From an uncultured Spirochaetaceae bacterium (lineage in GTDB: Bacteria; Spirochaetota; Spirochaetia; Treponematales; Treponemataceae), in the NCBI GenBank assembly GCA_902789325.1, contig CADANN010000012.1, forward strand, positions 31,318 through 95,317: a stretch of DNA of 64,000 nucleotides, in the 5' to 3' direction. The number at the start of each line of letters is the position of its first letter. Positions within the stretch are counted from its first letter, which is position 1. Of the stretch, positions 33,904-42,804 are shown piece by piece. The notes under the pieces are model-generated. The model saw nothing but the letters and a program-made list of their open reading frames with translations, was not told the DNA's origin and did no database searches. The translations under genes and the position numbers were made by a program.

Positions 33904-35601
33904 ATGTCACATTTAACACGAAAAAATCTCAGATTATTGCTTTTAACACTTCTAGCTATTGCATGTATTATTGCTTTAAGATATTCAGGAATTAGTCCGT
34001 CTCCATTTTTCGAATTGGGTCCTATTAAAATTCCAAAATCTACACAGGGAGGCGTCGTTTCAGGCACCCTCTCCCTCATCTGTATTCTTCTTGTTTTTGT
34101 TGATTATAAAACCGGTTTTAAAATTGCGCTTGCATTAAATCTTATTGCATCTGGTAATCTTTTGTTTGGCATGACAATGACTTATGTTACAACAAAAAGC
34201 ATTAACAATGCCATTATTTCATTACCAGGCGTAGTTACAAATTTTGTTTCAATAGTAACCCTTATTACTATCTATTTCTTCTATAGTAAGCTCTCTGTAA
34301 GTAATATGACTGATTATATTACCGGACAGGGAAATCGTCGTAATTATGTAAAAGAAGTTTCAGAACATATCGATGCAAGAAAATCCTTTACAATTGCCTG
34401 TGTAGAACTCGAGGATTTTAAGCATATCAATGAAATCTACGGAATTCAGGTAGGTGATATTCTTATCAAAAAAACCGCAGAAAAGCTTACAACCATTCTT
34501 GATAAAAAAGATAAACTTTTCAGAATCACCGGCTCTACCCTCGCAATTCTTTTTGAACCTGGAGAATCACCAGAAGAAAGACTTAAAAGCATTATTGAAC
34601 CAGAGACAATAACTATAACCTCTGGCAGTGATGATGAGCAGATGGAAACTACCTGTACCCTTTCACTGGGAGCCGGAGTTGTTTATTCACATCCACCATA
34701 TAATTTTACAAAAAACGCTTCCTCAGTTTTGCGTGATGCAGAAACAGCCCTGGCAAAAACACGCAATATGGCAGAAAACAAAATCTGTATTTTTAACGAG
34801 AATATGGAAAACGCTGAACTTAAACAGCGCGAAGCAGAATTTCTTGTAAAAGATGCTCTTAAAAACAATTATTTTTATCTTGTATATCAGCCACAATTTT
34901 CAACTGATGAAAAAAATCTTCGTGGCTTTGAAACCTTAATCCGCTGCAGAAAACCAGATTGCAGCATTGTAAGTCCTATCTCGTTTATTCCAGCTGCTGA
35001 AAAAACAAATCTTATTTTGAAAATTGATGATTTTGTTTTACGAACTGCTATGACAGAATTTAAACCTGTTCTTGAAACTTCAGATAAAGATCTGCTTATA
35101 TCAGTAAATGTTTCTGCAAAAACTATGGGCAGCAAGAATTTTGCCTCTAAAGTAAAAAATATAATAGATGAAATTCAATTCCCAGCAGACAGACTTGAAA
35201 TTGAAATCATTGAGTATTCTTTCTCCGAATCTGTGGAAAATACCATTTCAAACATCAAGGCACTACGTGAAATGGGTGTGCATATTGCACTTGATGATTT
35301 TGGTACCGGTTATACTTCCATTAAACAGCTTATGACTCTGCCAATTAACCTTCTTAAAATTGACAAGAGTCTTATTGATGATATTGAAACAAACCAGAGC
35401 ATGCGCGATATGGTAGATACCGTAATTTATATGGGACACATTATGAATTGCGAGGTTATTTCAGAGGGCGTAGAAAAAGAAAGCCAGTTGGATATATTGC
35501 GCGAACACAAATGCGACTTTATTCAGGGCTTTGTTTGGGGAAAGCCAGTTGATTTTGAAGAAGCAAAGAATATGTGCGAACAGGAAGAGTTCGGGATGTA
35601 G
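33904..35601 (+). CDS. Membrane protein with degenerate GGDEF and intact EAL domain
   Basis: 565 residues. Three or four transmembrane helices occupy residues 8-130. The GGDEF domain (about 140-300) has lost its signature: the site reads FRITGSTLAILFE, so cyclase activity is unlikely. The EAL domain (about 310-560) keeps the catalytic set: GFETLIR (Glu), ISVNVS (Asn), LEIEIIEYSF (Glu), ALDDFGTGYTS (Asp-Asp), LLKIDKSLI (Lys), SEGVEKE (Glu) and FIQGFVWGKP (Gln). It should therefore degrade c-di-GMP to pGpG, with the GGDEF part perhaps a sensor. The last residues FGM and the TAG stop lie in a remnant of the adjacent hairpin repeat. Confidence 0.9.
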   Translation: MSHLTRKNLRLLLLTLLAIACIIALRYSGISPSPFFELGPIKIPKSTQGGVVSGTLSLICILLVFVDYKTGFKIALALNLIASGNLLFGMTMTYVTTKSINNAIISLPGVVTNFVSIVTLITIYFFYSKLSVSNMTDYITGQGNRRNYVKEVSEHIDARKSFTIACVELEDFKHINEIYGIQVGDILIKKTAEKLTTILDKKDKLFRITGSTLAILFEPGESPEERLKSIIEPETITITSGSDDEQMETTCTLSLGAGVVYSHPPYNFTKNASSVLRDAETALAKTRNMAENKICIFNENMENAELKQREAEFLVKDALKNNYFYLVYQPQFSTDEKNLRGFETLIRCRKPDCSIVSPISFIPAAEKTNLILKIDDFVLRTAMTEFKPVLETSDKDLLISVNVSAKTMGSKNFASKVKNIIDEIQFPADRLEIEIIEYSFSESVENTISNIKALREMGVHIALDDFGTGYTSIKQLMTLPINLLKIDKSLIDDIETNQSMRDMVDTVIYMGHIMNCEVISEGVEKESQLDILREHKCDFIQGFVWGKPVDFEEAKNMCEQEEFGM

Positions 35602-35664
35602 ATGCTGAAACAAGTTCAGCATGACACCTGAGGTATCGTCATCCCGAACTTGTTTCGGGATCTA
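35599..35664. repeat. Paired GTCAT hairpin repeat, copy 3
   Basis: Here the two hairpins face outwards: TAGAT, GCTGAA/TTCAGC, ATGAC, then 12 bases, then GTCAT, CCCGAA/TTCGGG, ATCTA. A further fragment, GTTCGGGATG, precedes it at 35589-35598 inside the end of the GGDEF/EAL gene; the TAG of the first TAGAT is that gene's stop codon. It ends 3 bases before the ribF-like stop. Confidence 0.9.
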
Positions 35665-35666
35665 TT

Positions 35667-36458
35667 TTACATAAATCTTACTATATTACATTCCGGAAGC
35701 TCAACAATCTTTCCATCTCTAATTTCTAAACGCACCAATTCCCCTTTTTCATTCTGGGTACGGTAAAGCCCGTCTGGCGGAAGAAGCTGTAAGGGTTTTG
35801 CAGCCGCTGAATTTTCGGTTGTGGTGCGGCGAATGGCGGCGATGTCTAATTCGTAAGGTCGTTCCAAAAGTTCATTGGCTGTAGTAAAAAATCCTTTTTG
35901 AACCATACTTCGTATATAAGAAGAACTGATTCTTTCTTCATCATCAGTACCTTCCCTAAAATACACAGGATCCACAAAAATTGTTTCTATTCCATTTTGA
36001 TTTGCCCAATATCTGATAGCCTGAGCATCGGTTGCACCTTTAAATCCACATCTAAAATCAATACCTTCAGCAAGTAGCTCCATATTGCAGACATTCAAAA
36101 GGATGTTCAAAAAATCAGCTCCCATCATGCTTGCAAAAGAATCATCAAAATCAACGATAATTGCAAAATCTAAACCAAATTCTTCAAAAAGCTTGATTCG
36201 CTGATCCAGGGTGGTTAAATCACCCATATAGTCGCCGCTATGTTTAATACCTGGAAGAGGTCTTGCAAAAGTAACCACACCACAACTCAGTGACTTTGCA
36301 TGACCGGCAGTCTTGAGTTCTCCAAGAAGCTTTCTGTGGCCTTTATGAAGTCCGTCAAAGCTTCCAACTGAAATCCCAGTCTTTGCACCATTGAGAAAAT
36401 CTTTATCAGAATCACCGTTTAATATAGAAAGAATATCATTCCAGGTAAAAAGTTTCAT
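35667..36458 (-). CDS. ribF: RibF-like FAD synthetase without a flavokinase domain
   Basis: 263 residues. The N-terminal adenylyltransferase domain is clear: SVGSFDGLHKGHRKLL (nucleotide-binding HxGH), VVTFARPLPG, GIDFRCGFKGATDA and ISSSYIRSMVQ. The usual C-terminal riboflavin kinase domain of about 125 residues with its GxxP-TAN motif is not seen; only about 60 residues follow (ELDIAAIRRTTTENSAAAKPL to the end). It may make FAD from FMN supplied by another kinase. The gene is convergent with the GGDEF/EAL gene. Confidence 0.82.
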   Translation of the reverse strand: MKLFTWNDILSILNGDSDKDFLNGAKTGISVGSFDGLHKGHRKLLGELKTAGHAKSLSCGVVTFARPLPGIKHSGDYMGDLTTLDQRIKLFEEFGLDFAIIVDFDDSFASMMGADFLNILLNVCNMELLAEGIDFRCGFKGATDAQAIRYWANQNGIETIFVDPVYFREGTDDEERISSSYIRSMVQKGFFTTANELLERPYELDIAAIRRTTTENSAAAKPLQLLPPDGLYRTQNEKGELVRLEIRDGKIVELPECNIVRFM

Positions 36459-36474
36459 AATTTGTATTATATCA

Positions 36475-36504
36475 CTTTACTAATAAAAAAAATAGTTATA
36501 TAAT
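36475..36504 (+). promoter_or_regulatory. Promoter of ilvE
   Basis: TTTACT (36475-36480), an 18-base spacer and a perfect TATAAT (36499-36504). A small hairpin CTTTAG-TGAAA-CTAAAG (36525-36541) lies in the leader just before the GTGAGG ribosome site. Confidence 0.7.
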
Positions 36505-36555
36505 TATTTAGTGTAAATAAAGAACTTTAGTGAAACTAAAGAGTGAGGTATAAAT

Positions 36556-37575
36556 ATGGCAAAAAACTTAGATTGGGGCAACTTGCCTTTCGGTTACATG
36601 GAAACTTCAAAAAGTTATGTAGCAAACTGGAAAAACGGCGAATGGGATGAAGGAAAACTCACTTCTGACCATACTATCAAAATCAACGAATGTGCCGGCG
36701 TTTTGCAGTATGCACAGACTTGTTTTGAAGGTCTTAAAGCTTATACAACTGAGCATGGCGACATCGTTACATTCCGCCCAGATTTGAACGCTGAGCGTAT
36801 GGAAAATTCCTGCAAGCGCCTTGAAATGCCAGTTTTCCCTAAAGAGCGCTTTATTGAAGCAGTTCTTCAGACTATCGAAGCAAACAAGGAATGGGTTCCA
36901 CCTTACGGAAGCGGTGCTACTCTTTACATCCGCCCATATATGTTCGGTTCTAGTGCAGTTATTGGTGTAAAACCAGCTGATGAATATCAGTTCCGTATTC
37001 TCGTAACTCCTGTTGGACCATATTTCAAAGGCGGTGTAAAACCTATTAAGGTTCGCCTTTCAGACCTCGACCGCGCTGCTCCTCATGGAACTGGTGATAT
37101 TAAGGCTGGTTTGAACTATGCTATGTCTTTGCACAACATCGTAGACGCTCATAACTGCGGATATGCTGAAAATATGTACCTTGATCCTGCAACTCATACA
37201 TATCTTGAAGAGACTGGTGGAGCAAACATCCTCTTCATTTCTAAAGATGGAAAGCTTGTTACTCCAAAATCTGATTCTATCTTGCCTTCTATTACACGCC
37301 GCTCACTTGTAATTGTTGCAAAAGAATATCTTAAGATGGAAGTTGAAGAGCGCAAGATTAACAAGAATGAACTTGCTGATTTCGTAGAATGCGGTCTTTG
37401 TGGTACAGCAGCAGTTATTTCTCCTGTTGGCGAAATTGATGACCACGGAAAGCAGATTATCTACAACGAAGGAAAACAGGAAATGGGTCCTAAGTTGAAA
37501 GAAATCTACGAAACATTGACAGGTATTCAGATGGGCCGTCTCCCTGCTCCTGAGGGCTGGGTATATACAATCTAA
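36556..37575 (+). CDS. ilvE: Branched-chain amino acid aminotransferase
   Basis: 339 residues of PLP fold type IV. The PLP-binding Lys lies in TGDIKAGLNYA near residue 200; EETGGANILFI and the GTAAVISPVGEI phosphate-binding loop follow. LYIRPYMFGS and LQYAQTCFEGLKAY mark the branched-chain (class II, eukaryote-like) subgroup. It transfers amino groups between glutamate and leucine, isoleucine or valine. It is a single-gene unit with its own promoter and terminator; no other ilv genes are near. Confidence 0.95.
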   Translation: MAKNLDWGNLPFGYMETSKSYVANWKNGEWDEGKLTSDHTIKINECAGVLQYAQTCFEGLKAYTTEHGDIVTFRPDLNAERMENSCKRLEMPVFPKERFIEAVLQTIEANKEWVPPYGSGATLYIRPYMFGSSAVIGVKPADEYQFRILVTPVGPYFKGGVKPIKVRLSDLDRAAPHGTGDIKAGLNYAMSLHNIVDAHNCGYAENMYLDPATHTYLEETGGANILFISKDGKLVTPKSDSILPSITRRSLVIVAKEYLKMEVEERKINKNELADFVECGLCGTAAVISPVGEIDDHGKQIIYNEGKQEMGPKLKEIYETLTGIQMGRLPAPEGWVYTI

Positions 37576-37586
37576 ATTCCCGTTAA

Positions 37587-37692
37587 ATAAAAAAAACTGG
37601 CTCCCGTCGGAACTCGCCCCGAAAAAAGGCTTCCGCGCTTCGCTTGTGCAGAATTTTTTTCGTGTCGATTCCGACTCCGCCAGTTTTTTTTT
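37587..37692. terminator. Long two-storey bidirectional terminator hairpin
   Basis: Nested arms: AAAAAACTGGC with GCCAGTTTTTT (outer), GTCGGAA (37606-37612) with TTCCGAC (37669-37675), and CGAAAAAA (37620-37627) with TTTTTTTCG (37654-37662). It lies between convergent ilvE and the SPOR gene, so A- and T-runs serve both strands. The connecting words GGCTCCCG and CTCCGC are shared with 30890-30980. Confidence 0.85.
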
Positions 37693-37722
37693 GCTTTGTC
37701 GTTTTATTTGTATATCCCTAGC

Positions 37723-39408
37723 CTATCTTACCTTACGCAAGAACGCATCCTTGAATCCATAAGACTTAAATCTTTCAAGTACAACCTTATATTCATCCAT
37801 TGTAACAGGTCCAACGAGAACCTGCTTCTTATTACCACCTGCCATTGGCACGATTGTAATTGGATAATTATTTCCGTACTTATTAATTACTTCAAGAATA
37901 TTTTCATCAGAAGCATATACTGCAATCTGAATATAATACTTACCAGATTCAAGATCCTTCAAACTTGGTACAATGTACTTATCATAAGATGTTGCTGGTG
38001 CTGCTACAGGTTCTGGTTCTGGCTCTACAGCTTCAGCAACTGCTTCAACAGGTGCACCTGCTGCCCCTACACCCACTTCTGAACCAGATGCACTTCCACT
38101 TTCTACCGGTGTAAGATTGAATACAGTGTCTTCTTCAAGGCTTTCAAGTTCATCTTCTGTAACTACATCCTCAACTTCGTCTTCTTCTGTTTCTGCTGGT
38201 TCCGGAGGATTTTCATCTGCAGGAACAAGTACGATTGCTTCATATTCTTCTTCCAAAGATTCTTCTTCAACTGGTGCTTCCTCTTCTGCAGGAGCTTCTT
38301 CTTCTGGGAACTCTTCTTCTACAGGTGCTTCTTCAGCTGGAGTTTCCTCTGTAGGAAGTTCATCAAGGTCATCTGCTGCAAATGCTTCTTCAGCAGGAGC
38401 TTCTTCAGTTTCTTCCTCTTCTTCAGGAGCTACAGTTTCTTCTGGAGTCTCTGGAGTTTCTTCGAGTTCTTCTTCTTCAAATTCTTCAGCTTCTGGAGCA
38501 TCTTCATGTTCAGGAAGTTCTTCTTCCTCAACAGCTTCATATTCTTTTTCTTCTGGCTGATCTTCCAAAGGTTCGTCTTCGAATGCTTCCTCTTCAGCAG
38601 CCTCTTCTTCCGGAGCTTCTTCTGGGATTGACTCTTCTTCAAAAGCTTCTTCCTCTGCAGTTTCCTCAACAGGAGTTTCTTCTACTGGAGCTTCCTCTTC
38701 TTCAGCAGTCTCTTCTTCGAAGGCTTCTTCTTCAAGAGGTTCTTCTTCCAAAGGCTCTTCTGCTACTTCTTCTGATTCTATTGCTTCTTCAGCATATGTT
38801 TCTTCTTCAGCTTCTGGTACTGGTGTTTCTTCAGCTTCAGATTCAGGCTCTGCAAAGGCTTCTTCAGTTTTTTCTTCAATTTCAGGTTCTTCAGCTAAGT
38901 TTTCTGCTGCCGGCTCTGCTTCTTCTGTAAACTCTTCTTTTTCTTCTGCTTCAGGTTCTTCAAAAGCTTCTGAATTTTCTTCTGCACCGATTGTTTCAAA
39001 ACTTCCATCATCTTTATCATCAAAATCTGATGCAGACTTTGAAATTACTGCATTACCGTAAACACGTTCTTCCTGACCAGAACGTTTTGTGATTTTTACA
39101 ATATTATTTGAACCTTTTTCGATTCCCATTGCCTGCGCTGCTTCTGGTGAAAGCATAATCGCAACGCCTTCGGAAGGGTCAAGTGCACCAATTACAAGAA
39201 TATCTACAGTAGCATCTCCAGCAATATTTGTAACACTGATGATGTCACCCGGCAAATAGCCTACAGTTTTTGCAAAAAGTCCCTGAGGAAAAACTCCGTC
39301 ATCAACAACAACGGCCCTTCCATCAAGAGAAGGACTGAATGATGCAAACATAAGACATCCTGCAGTTACTACCAGAATCTTAAATAAGTTTTTGATTTTA
39401 TTTTTCAT
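37723..39408 (-). CDS. SPOR-domain protein with a long Glu-rich stretch
   Basis: 561 residues. A signal or anchor segment (ILVVTAGCLMFASFSP) is followed by a small folded region (about 30-110, VGYLPGDIISVTNIAGD, GVAIMLSPEAAQAMGI), similar to the front part of RlpA-like or related envelope proteins. Residues about 130-470 are almost entirely Glu, Ala, Pro and Thr in EEAPEEE-type repeats. The last 75 residues are a SPOR domain (KYYIQIAVYASDENILEVINKYG, KKQVLVGPV). SPOR domains bind denuded peptidoglycan at division sites. The acidic stretch is probably an extended spacer across the periplasm. Tandem repeats here make length variation likely. Confidence 0.85.
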   Translation of the reverse strand: MKNKIKNLFKILVVTAGCLMFASFSPSLDGRAVVVDDGVFPQGLFAKTVGYLPGDIISVTNIAGDATVDILVIGALDPSEGVAIMLSPEAAQAMGIEKGSNNIVKITKRSGQEERVYGNAVISKSASDFDDKDDGSFETIGAEENSEAFEEPEAEEKEEFTEEAEPAAENLAEEPEIEEKTEEAFAEPESEAEETPVPEAEEETYAEEAIESEEVAEEPLEEEPLEEEAFEEETAEEEEAPVEETPVEETAEEEAFEEESIPEEAPEEEAAEEEAFEDEPLEDQPEEKEYEAVEEEELPEHEDAPEAEEFEEEELEETPETPEETVAPEEEEETEEAPAEEAFAADDLDELPTEETPAEEAPVEEEFPEEEAPAEEEAPVEEESLEEEYEAIVLVPADENPPEPAETEEDEVEDVVTEDELESLEEDTVFNLTPVESGSASGSEVGVGAAGAPVEAVAEAVEPEPEPVAAPATSYDKYIVPSLKDLESGKYYIQIAVYASDENILEVINKYGNNYPITIVPMAGGNKKQVLVGPVTMDEYKVVLERFKSYGFKDAFLRKVR

Positions 39409-39421
39409 ACCCTACCCATCC

Positions 39422-39928
39422 TTAGGCTTTATTTGCTTTTAATGCTTTATTAATCTGACTTACAAGATCTGTCGAAATCTTTGTCAGGTTATTTTTCTTT
39501 GTACGATCCACTTTCAGATTTTCCAAAGTTTTATGAGCGATTTTTACGCCGCTTTTTGCAGAAGCAATCGTAAAATCAATTTTATATAAATCTGAACTTG
39601 CAGATAAAGTATTATCCGTACGTTCGTAATATAATTTAATCTGTATAAAATAATCAGAAAAACCGCTAAAAGCTTCCCCACTTCCAATTTTATACAGATG
39701 TTCATCCTGATTTTCAGAATCTGATATAGCTGCATCAGAATTTGTTACAATGTAGCCATACTCAAAAAAAGTATTGAGTACAGAATCTTCTATTATCATT
39801 GAATCTTCCGTAACATTGTCGGCAGAATCATCATGCTGTACAATCTGGAACGAAATCTGATTTGCAAAGCATAAGGCTGCACTAAAAAGCAATGCGGAAA
39901 AAATTACAATTCTTTTAAGTTTCCCCAT
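39422..39928 (-). CDS. Small secreted protein of unknown function
   Basis: 168 residues from the ATG at 39928, which follows TGGGGTG. The longer frame to 39967 would bury the signal peptide IVIFSALLFSAALCFA. The mature part starts NQISFQIVQHDDS and is alpha-beta with a charged C-terminus (VDRTKKNNLTKISTDLVSQINKALKANKA). Nothing is diagnostic. The preceding neighbour on the same strand, the SPOR gene, begins 13 bases downstream, so they are probably co-transcribed and may share an envelope role. Confidence 0.65.
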   Translation of the reverse strand: MGKLKRIVIFSALLFSAALCFANQISFQIVQHDDSADNVTEDSMIIEDSVLNTFFEYGYIVTNSDAAISDSENQDEHLYKIGSGEAFSGFSDYFIQIKLYYERTDNTLSASSDLYKIDFTIASAKSGVKIAHKTLENLKVDRTKKNNLTKISTDLVSQINKALKANKA

Positions 39929-40033
39929 TGGAACACCCCATTTGCGCAAAAAGCGCCGGCCGGACACAATACTCCGACTCTTACTATTTTAATCGGTGGA
40001 AAATAAATACGGGTTTAGAGATTTTTTCAAACA

Positions 40034-40062
40034 TTGCGAAATCGTTTGCCTTGTGATAAAAT
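40034..40062 (+). promoter_or_regulatory. Promoter of the sugar dehydratase operon
   Basis: TTGCGA (40034-40039), a 17-base spacer and TAAAAT (40057-40062). The first gene starts 18 bases later. Confidence 0.55.
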
Positions 40063-40080
40063 AAAGTTAAGGGTTGGGAA

Positions 40081-41583
40081 ATGGAAAAAAGAATTTACAT
40101 CATTGGTGCTGGCTTTGCAGGACAAACTATTGCCGATGATATCAAACGAAAAAAGATATTTGGAAAAGTTAACGCTTTCATAGATGATAATAAAGATTTG
40201 ATTGGAACTGAAATTGATGGAATCCCGGTTCTTGGTCCAATCAGTGGCGTAACCTCTATTCTTTCCAATTCAGATTTAGATGAAGCAATCATTGCAATTC
40301 CTTCTGCCCCAACCGAACGTATCCGTGAAATTTACGAAACCCTTACAGAAAACGGCTTTAATCATATTAAGATTTTGCCTGGAATTAGCCAGGTAATTGA
40401 AGGAACAGCCCACCTTGTACAGACTCGTGAAATTGACCCGCTGGATATTCTTGGGCGAACTCCGGTAACTATTTCATTAAAAGAAAGCCTTGGATACCTT
40501 CGTGGTAAGCGCGTTTTTATTACTGGCGCAGGTGGTTCAATTGGTTCAGAACTTGCACGTCAGCTTTTGAGTGGTGGTGCTGAGCGACTTTATCTTTTTG
40601 GTCATGGTGAAAATTCAATCTGCAGCATTTATCGCGAGCTTCGTCTTTTACAGGCAGAAGGCGTTGGTGAAAAAGCGACAATTGTCCCAATTATTGGAGA
40701 CATGAGAGACCGCGAATATGTTGATTATATTATCCGCCAGACAAAGTGTAATGTAATTTTCCATTGTGCAGCTTACAAGCATGTTCCAATGATGGAAGAA
40801 AATCAGGTTGCCGCTGTTGAAAATAATGTTTTTGGAACTAAAAATCTTTTGGATGCAGCCCTTACTCATAAAGTAGACCGCTTTGTTTTGATTTCCACAG
40901 ATAAGGCAGTTGCTCCTGTAAGTGTTTATGGCGTTTCAAAAATGCTTTGCGAAAAACTTGTCCTTGATGCAGCTAAACGTGCAGACAGCAACCAGTCATT
41001 TATGTTTGTTCGATTTGGAAATGTTCTTGGAAGCAGAGGTTCTATTCTCCCACTCTTCCAGGATCAGATAAAAACCGGTGGCCCGATTACCGTAACCGAC
41101 GACAAGATGGAACGCTTTTTTATGACAATTCCAGAAGCCTGTTCTCTTGTTTTGCAGACTGGCGGTGTCGGAGAAAACGGAAAGTCTTATCTATTAGATA
41201 TGGGCGAACCTGTAAAAATCATAGATCTTGCAAAACAGATAATTAAGTTCAGTGGACTTGAACCTTATAAAGATATAGATATCAAGATTGTCGGAGCCCG
41301 CAAGGGAGAACGACTTATTGAACCTCTATGGCTCAAAGAAGAAAATCCAACTCCAACAAAATATAAAAAACTCTTACAGCTCGACAACAAAGAGTATACT
41401 AACGAACGTTTGGAAGTTTTACTCAAGGCACTTCATCCGATTTGTTTTTACACACCGGGGCACGAAGCGGAATTCCGAAACAAGGCTCTTCTTGTAAAAC
41501 TTCTTTGTGACGACTGCGAGAGCCTTCGCGATTTTTACGAAGAAATCAAAAATGACGGTCAGCTGAGAACTGATTTACTATAA
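40081..41583 (+). CDS. Nucleotide-sugar 4,6-dehydratase (CapD/PglF family, soluble form)
   Basis: 500 residues. An N-terminal Rossmann domain (IYIIGAGFAGQTIADDI, about 1-120) of the CoA-binding-like type precedes an extended SDR domain (about 140-420) with the NAD motif ITGAGGSIGSELARQ, CAAYKHVPMMEEN, and the catalytic LISTDKAVAPVSVYGVSK. The transmembrane helices found in membrane PglF/CapD are missing. Such enzymes convert UDP-GlcNAc to a 4-keto-6-deoxy sugar. The aminotransferase gene follows 9 bases later, which fits synthesis of a 4-amino sugar for glycans or flagellin. The exact sugar is unknown. Confidence 0.85.
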   Translation: MEKRIYIIGAGFAGQTIADDIKRKKIFGKVNAFIDDNKDLIGTEIDGIPVLGPISGVTSILSNSDLDEAIIAIPSAPTERIREIYETLTENGFNHIKILPGISQVIEGTAHLVQTREIDPLDILGRTPVTISLKESLGYLRGKRVFITGAGGSIGSELARQLLSGGAERLYLFGHGENSICSIYRELRLLQAEGVGEKATIVPIIGDMRDREYVDYIIRQTKCNVIFHCAAYKHVPMMEENQVAAVENNVFGTKNLLDAALTHKVDRFVLISTDKAVAPVSVYGVSKMLCEKLVLDAAKRADSNQSFMFVRFGNVLGSRGSILPLFQDQIKTGGPITVTDDKMERFFMTIPEACSLVLQTGGVGENGKSYLLDMGEPVKIIDLAKQIIKFSGLEPYKDIDIKIVGARKGERLIEPLWLKEENPTPTKYKKLLQLDNKEYTNERLEVLLKALHPICFYTPGHEAEFRNKALLVKLLCDDCESLRDFYEEIKNDGQLRTDLL

Positions 41584-41592
41584 GAGGGAAAA

Positions 41593-42804
41593 ATGGCAGA
41601 AATAAAAGTTCCATTCCATAGAGCAGCAATTACAAAAGCCGAAGAAGATGCTGTTTTAGATGTACTTAGAAGCGGCTGGCTCACAACTGGAAAATATGCT
41701 TTAGAGTTTGAAAAAAAGTTCAGCGCAGCAGTAAGTAAAGGAGATGAAGCAGCAGGGCGTGCTCCTGTTATCAGCCTTGCAGTTAATTCAAACACCAGTG
41801 GAATGATTCTTGCTATGGAAGCTTGTGGTGTGAAACAGGGAAAAGCTGTTATTACAACACCCTACACTTTTGTTTCTACAGCAGCTTGTGCCCGTCACTT
41901 AAACGCAGATGTTTTTTTTGCAGATGTTGAAAAAGACAACTACAGTATTGATCCAGATAAAATAGAAGAAATCTTAAAGAAACACGCAGACATTGTTCAG
42001 GCAATTGTGCCGGTTCATATTGCGGGAAACATCTGTAATATGGAACGTATTATGGAGCTGGCAAAAAAGTATTCAACTCCAGAACATAAAATTTATGTAA
42101 TAGAAGATGCAGCACACTCATTCCCTTCTCCAACAAAACTTGGATATGCAGGAACAATTGGAGATGCAGGAGTTTTTTCTTTTTATGTAACAAAGACAAT
42201 TACTACTGCAGAAGGCGGAATGGTATGTACCCGAGACCAGGCTCTTGCCCGCCGCATGACAGTTATGCGTATGCATGGAATGGACCGCACCACCTGGGAT
42301 CGCTACACATCTCCACGCGCAAGCTGGGAATATGACATTATTGCACCAGGTTATAAATTCAATCTTCCGGATGTTCTTGCCGCACTTGGCTGCTGTCAGG
42401 TAGATCGTGCAGAACTCTTTTATGAACAGAGAAAACGAATTGTAGAAAAATACAATGAAGCTTTTTCAAAATTGGATTTCATAAAACTTCCACCAGACGG
42501 TGAAGGAAACAGCTGGCACCTTTACTTAATGCGTATAATTCCAGAAAAACTGAAAATTACCCGCGACGAGTTTGCAAAAAAAATGCAGGAAGCTGGCTTA
42601 GGTATTTCTGTTCATTTTATTCCGATTTTCCATTTTACTTACTGGCGAGAGCTTTATCCGGATTTTACTGCACAAAACTATCCTAATGCAGAACATCAGT
42701 ATAATACAACAATCTCGATTCCGCTTTATCCTGATATGACAGATGGACAGGCTCAACTTGTAATTGACACAGTTACAAACATAGGAGAAACTTACAGAAG
42801 ATAA
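41593..42804 (+). CDS. DegT/DnrJ/EryC1-type sugar aminotransferase
   Basis: 403 residues of PLP fold type I. The family pattern is complete: VPFHRAAITKAEEDAV start, VNSNTSGMILAMEA, TPYTFVSTAACA, PVHIAGN, the VIEDAAHSFPS Asp and the PLP region FSFYVTKTITTAEGGMV with Lys in VTKT. It probably adds an amino group at C4 of the keto sugar made by the preceding enzyme. Its TAA overlaps the next start in TAATG, so translation is coupled to the molybdenum-hydroxylase-like genes, which is functionally unexpected. Confidence 0.9.
   Translation: MAEIKVPFHRAAITKAEEDAVLDVLRSGWLTTGKYALEFEKKFSAAVSKGDEAAGRAPVISLAVNSNTSGMILAMEACGVKQGKAVITTPYTFVSTAACARHLNADVFFADVEKDNYSIDPDKIEEILKKHADIVQAIVPVHIAGNICNMERIMELAKKYSTPEHKIYVIEDAAHSFPSPTKLGYAGTIGDAGVFSFYVTKTITTAEGGMVCTRDQALARRMTVMRMHGMDRTTWDRYTSPRASWEYDIIAPGYKFNLPDVLAALGCCQVDRAELFYEQRKRIVEKYNEAFSKLDFIKLPPDGEGNSWHLYLMRIIPEKLKITRDEFAKKMQEAGLGISVHFIPIFHFTYWRELYPDFTAQNYPNAEHQYNTTISIPLYPDMTDGQAQLVIDTVTNIGETYRR

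Noticed and set aside
38117..38560. Ser-rich frame opposite the SPOR gene
   Set aside because: It is the complement of the Glu-rich repeats (GAA/GAG read as TTC/CTC in another frame), not a gene.
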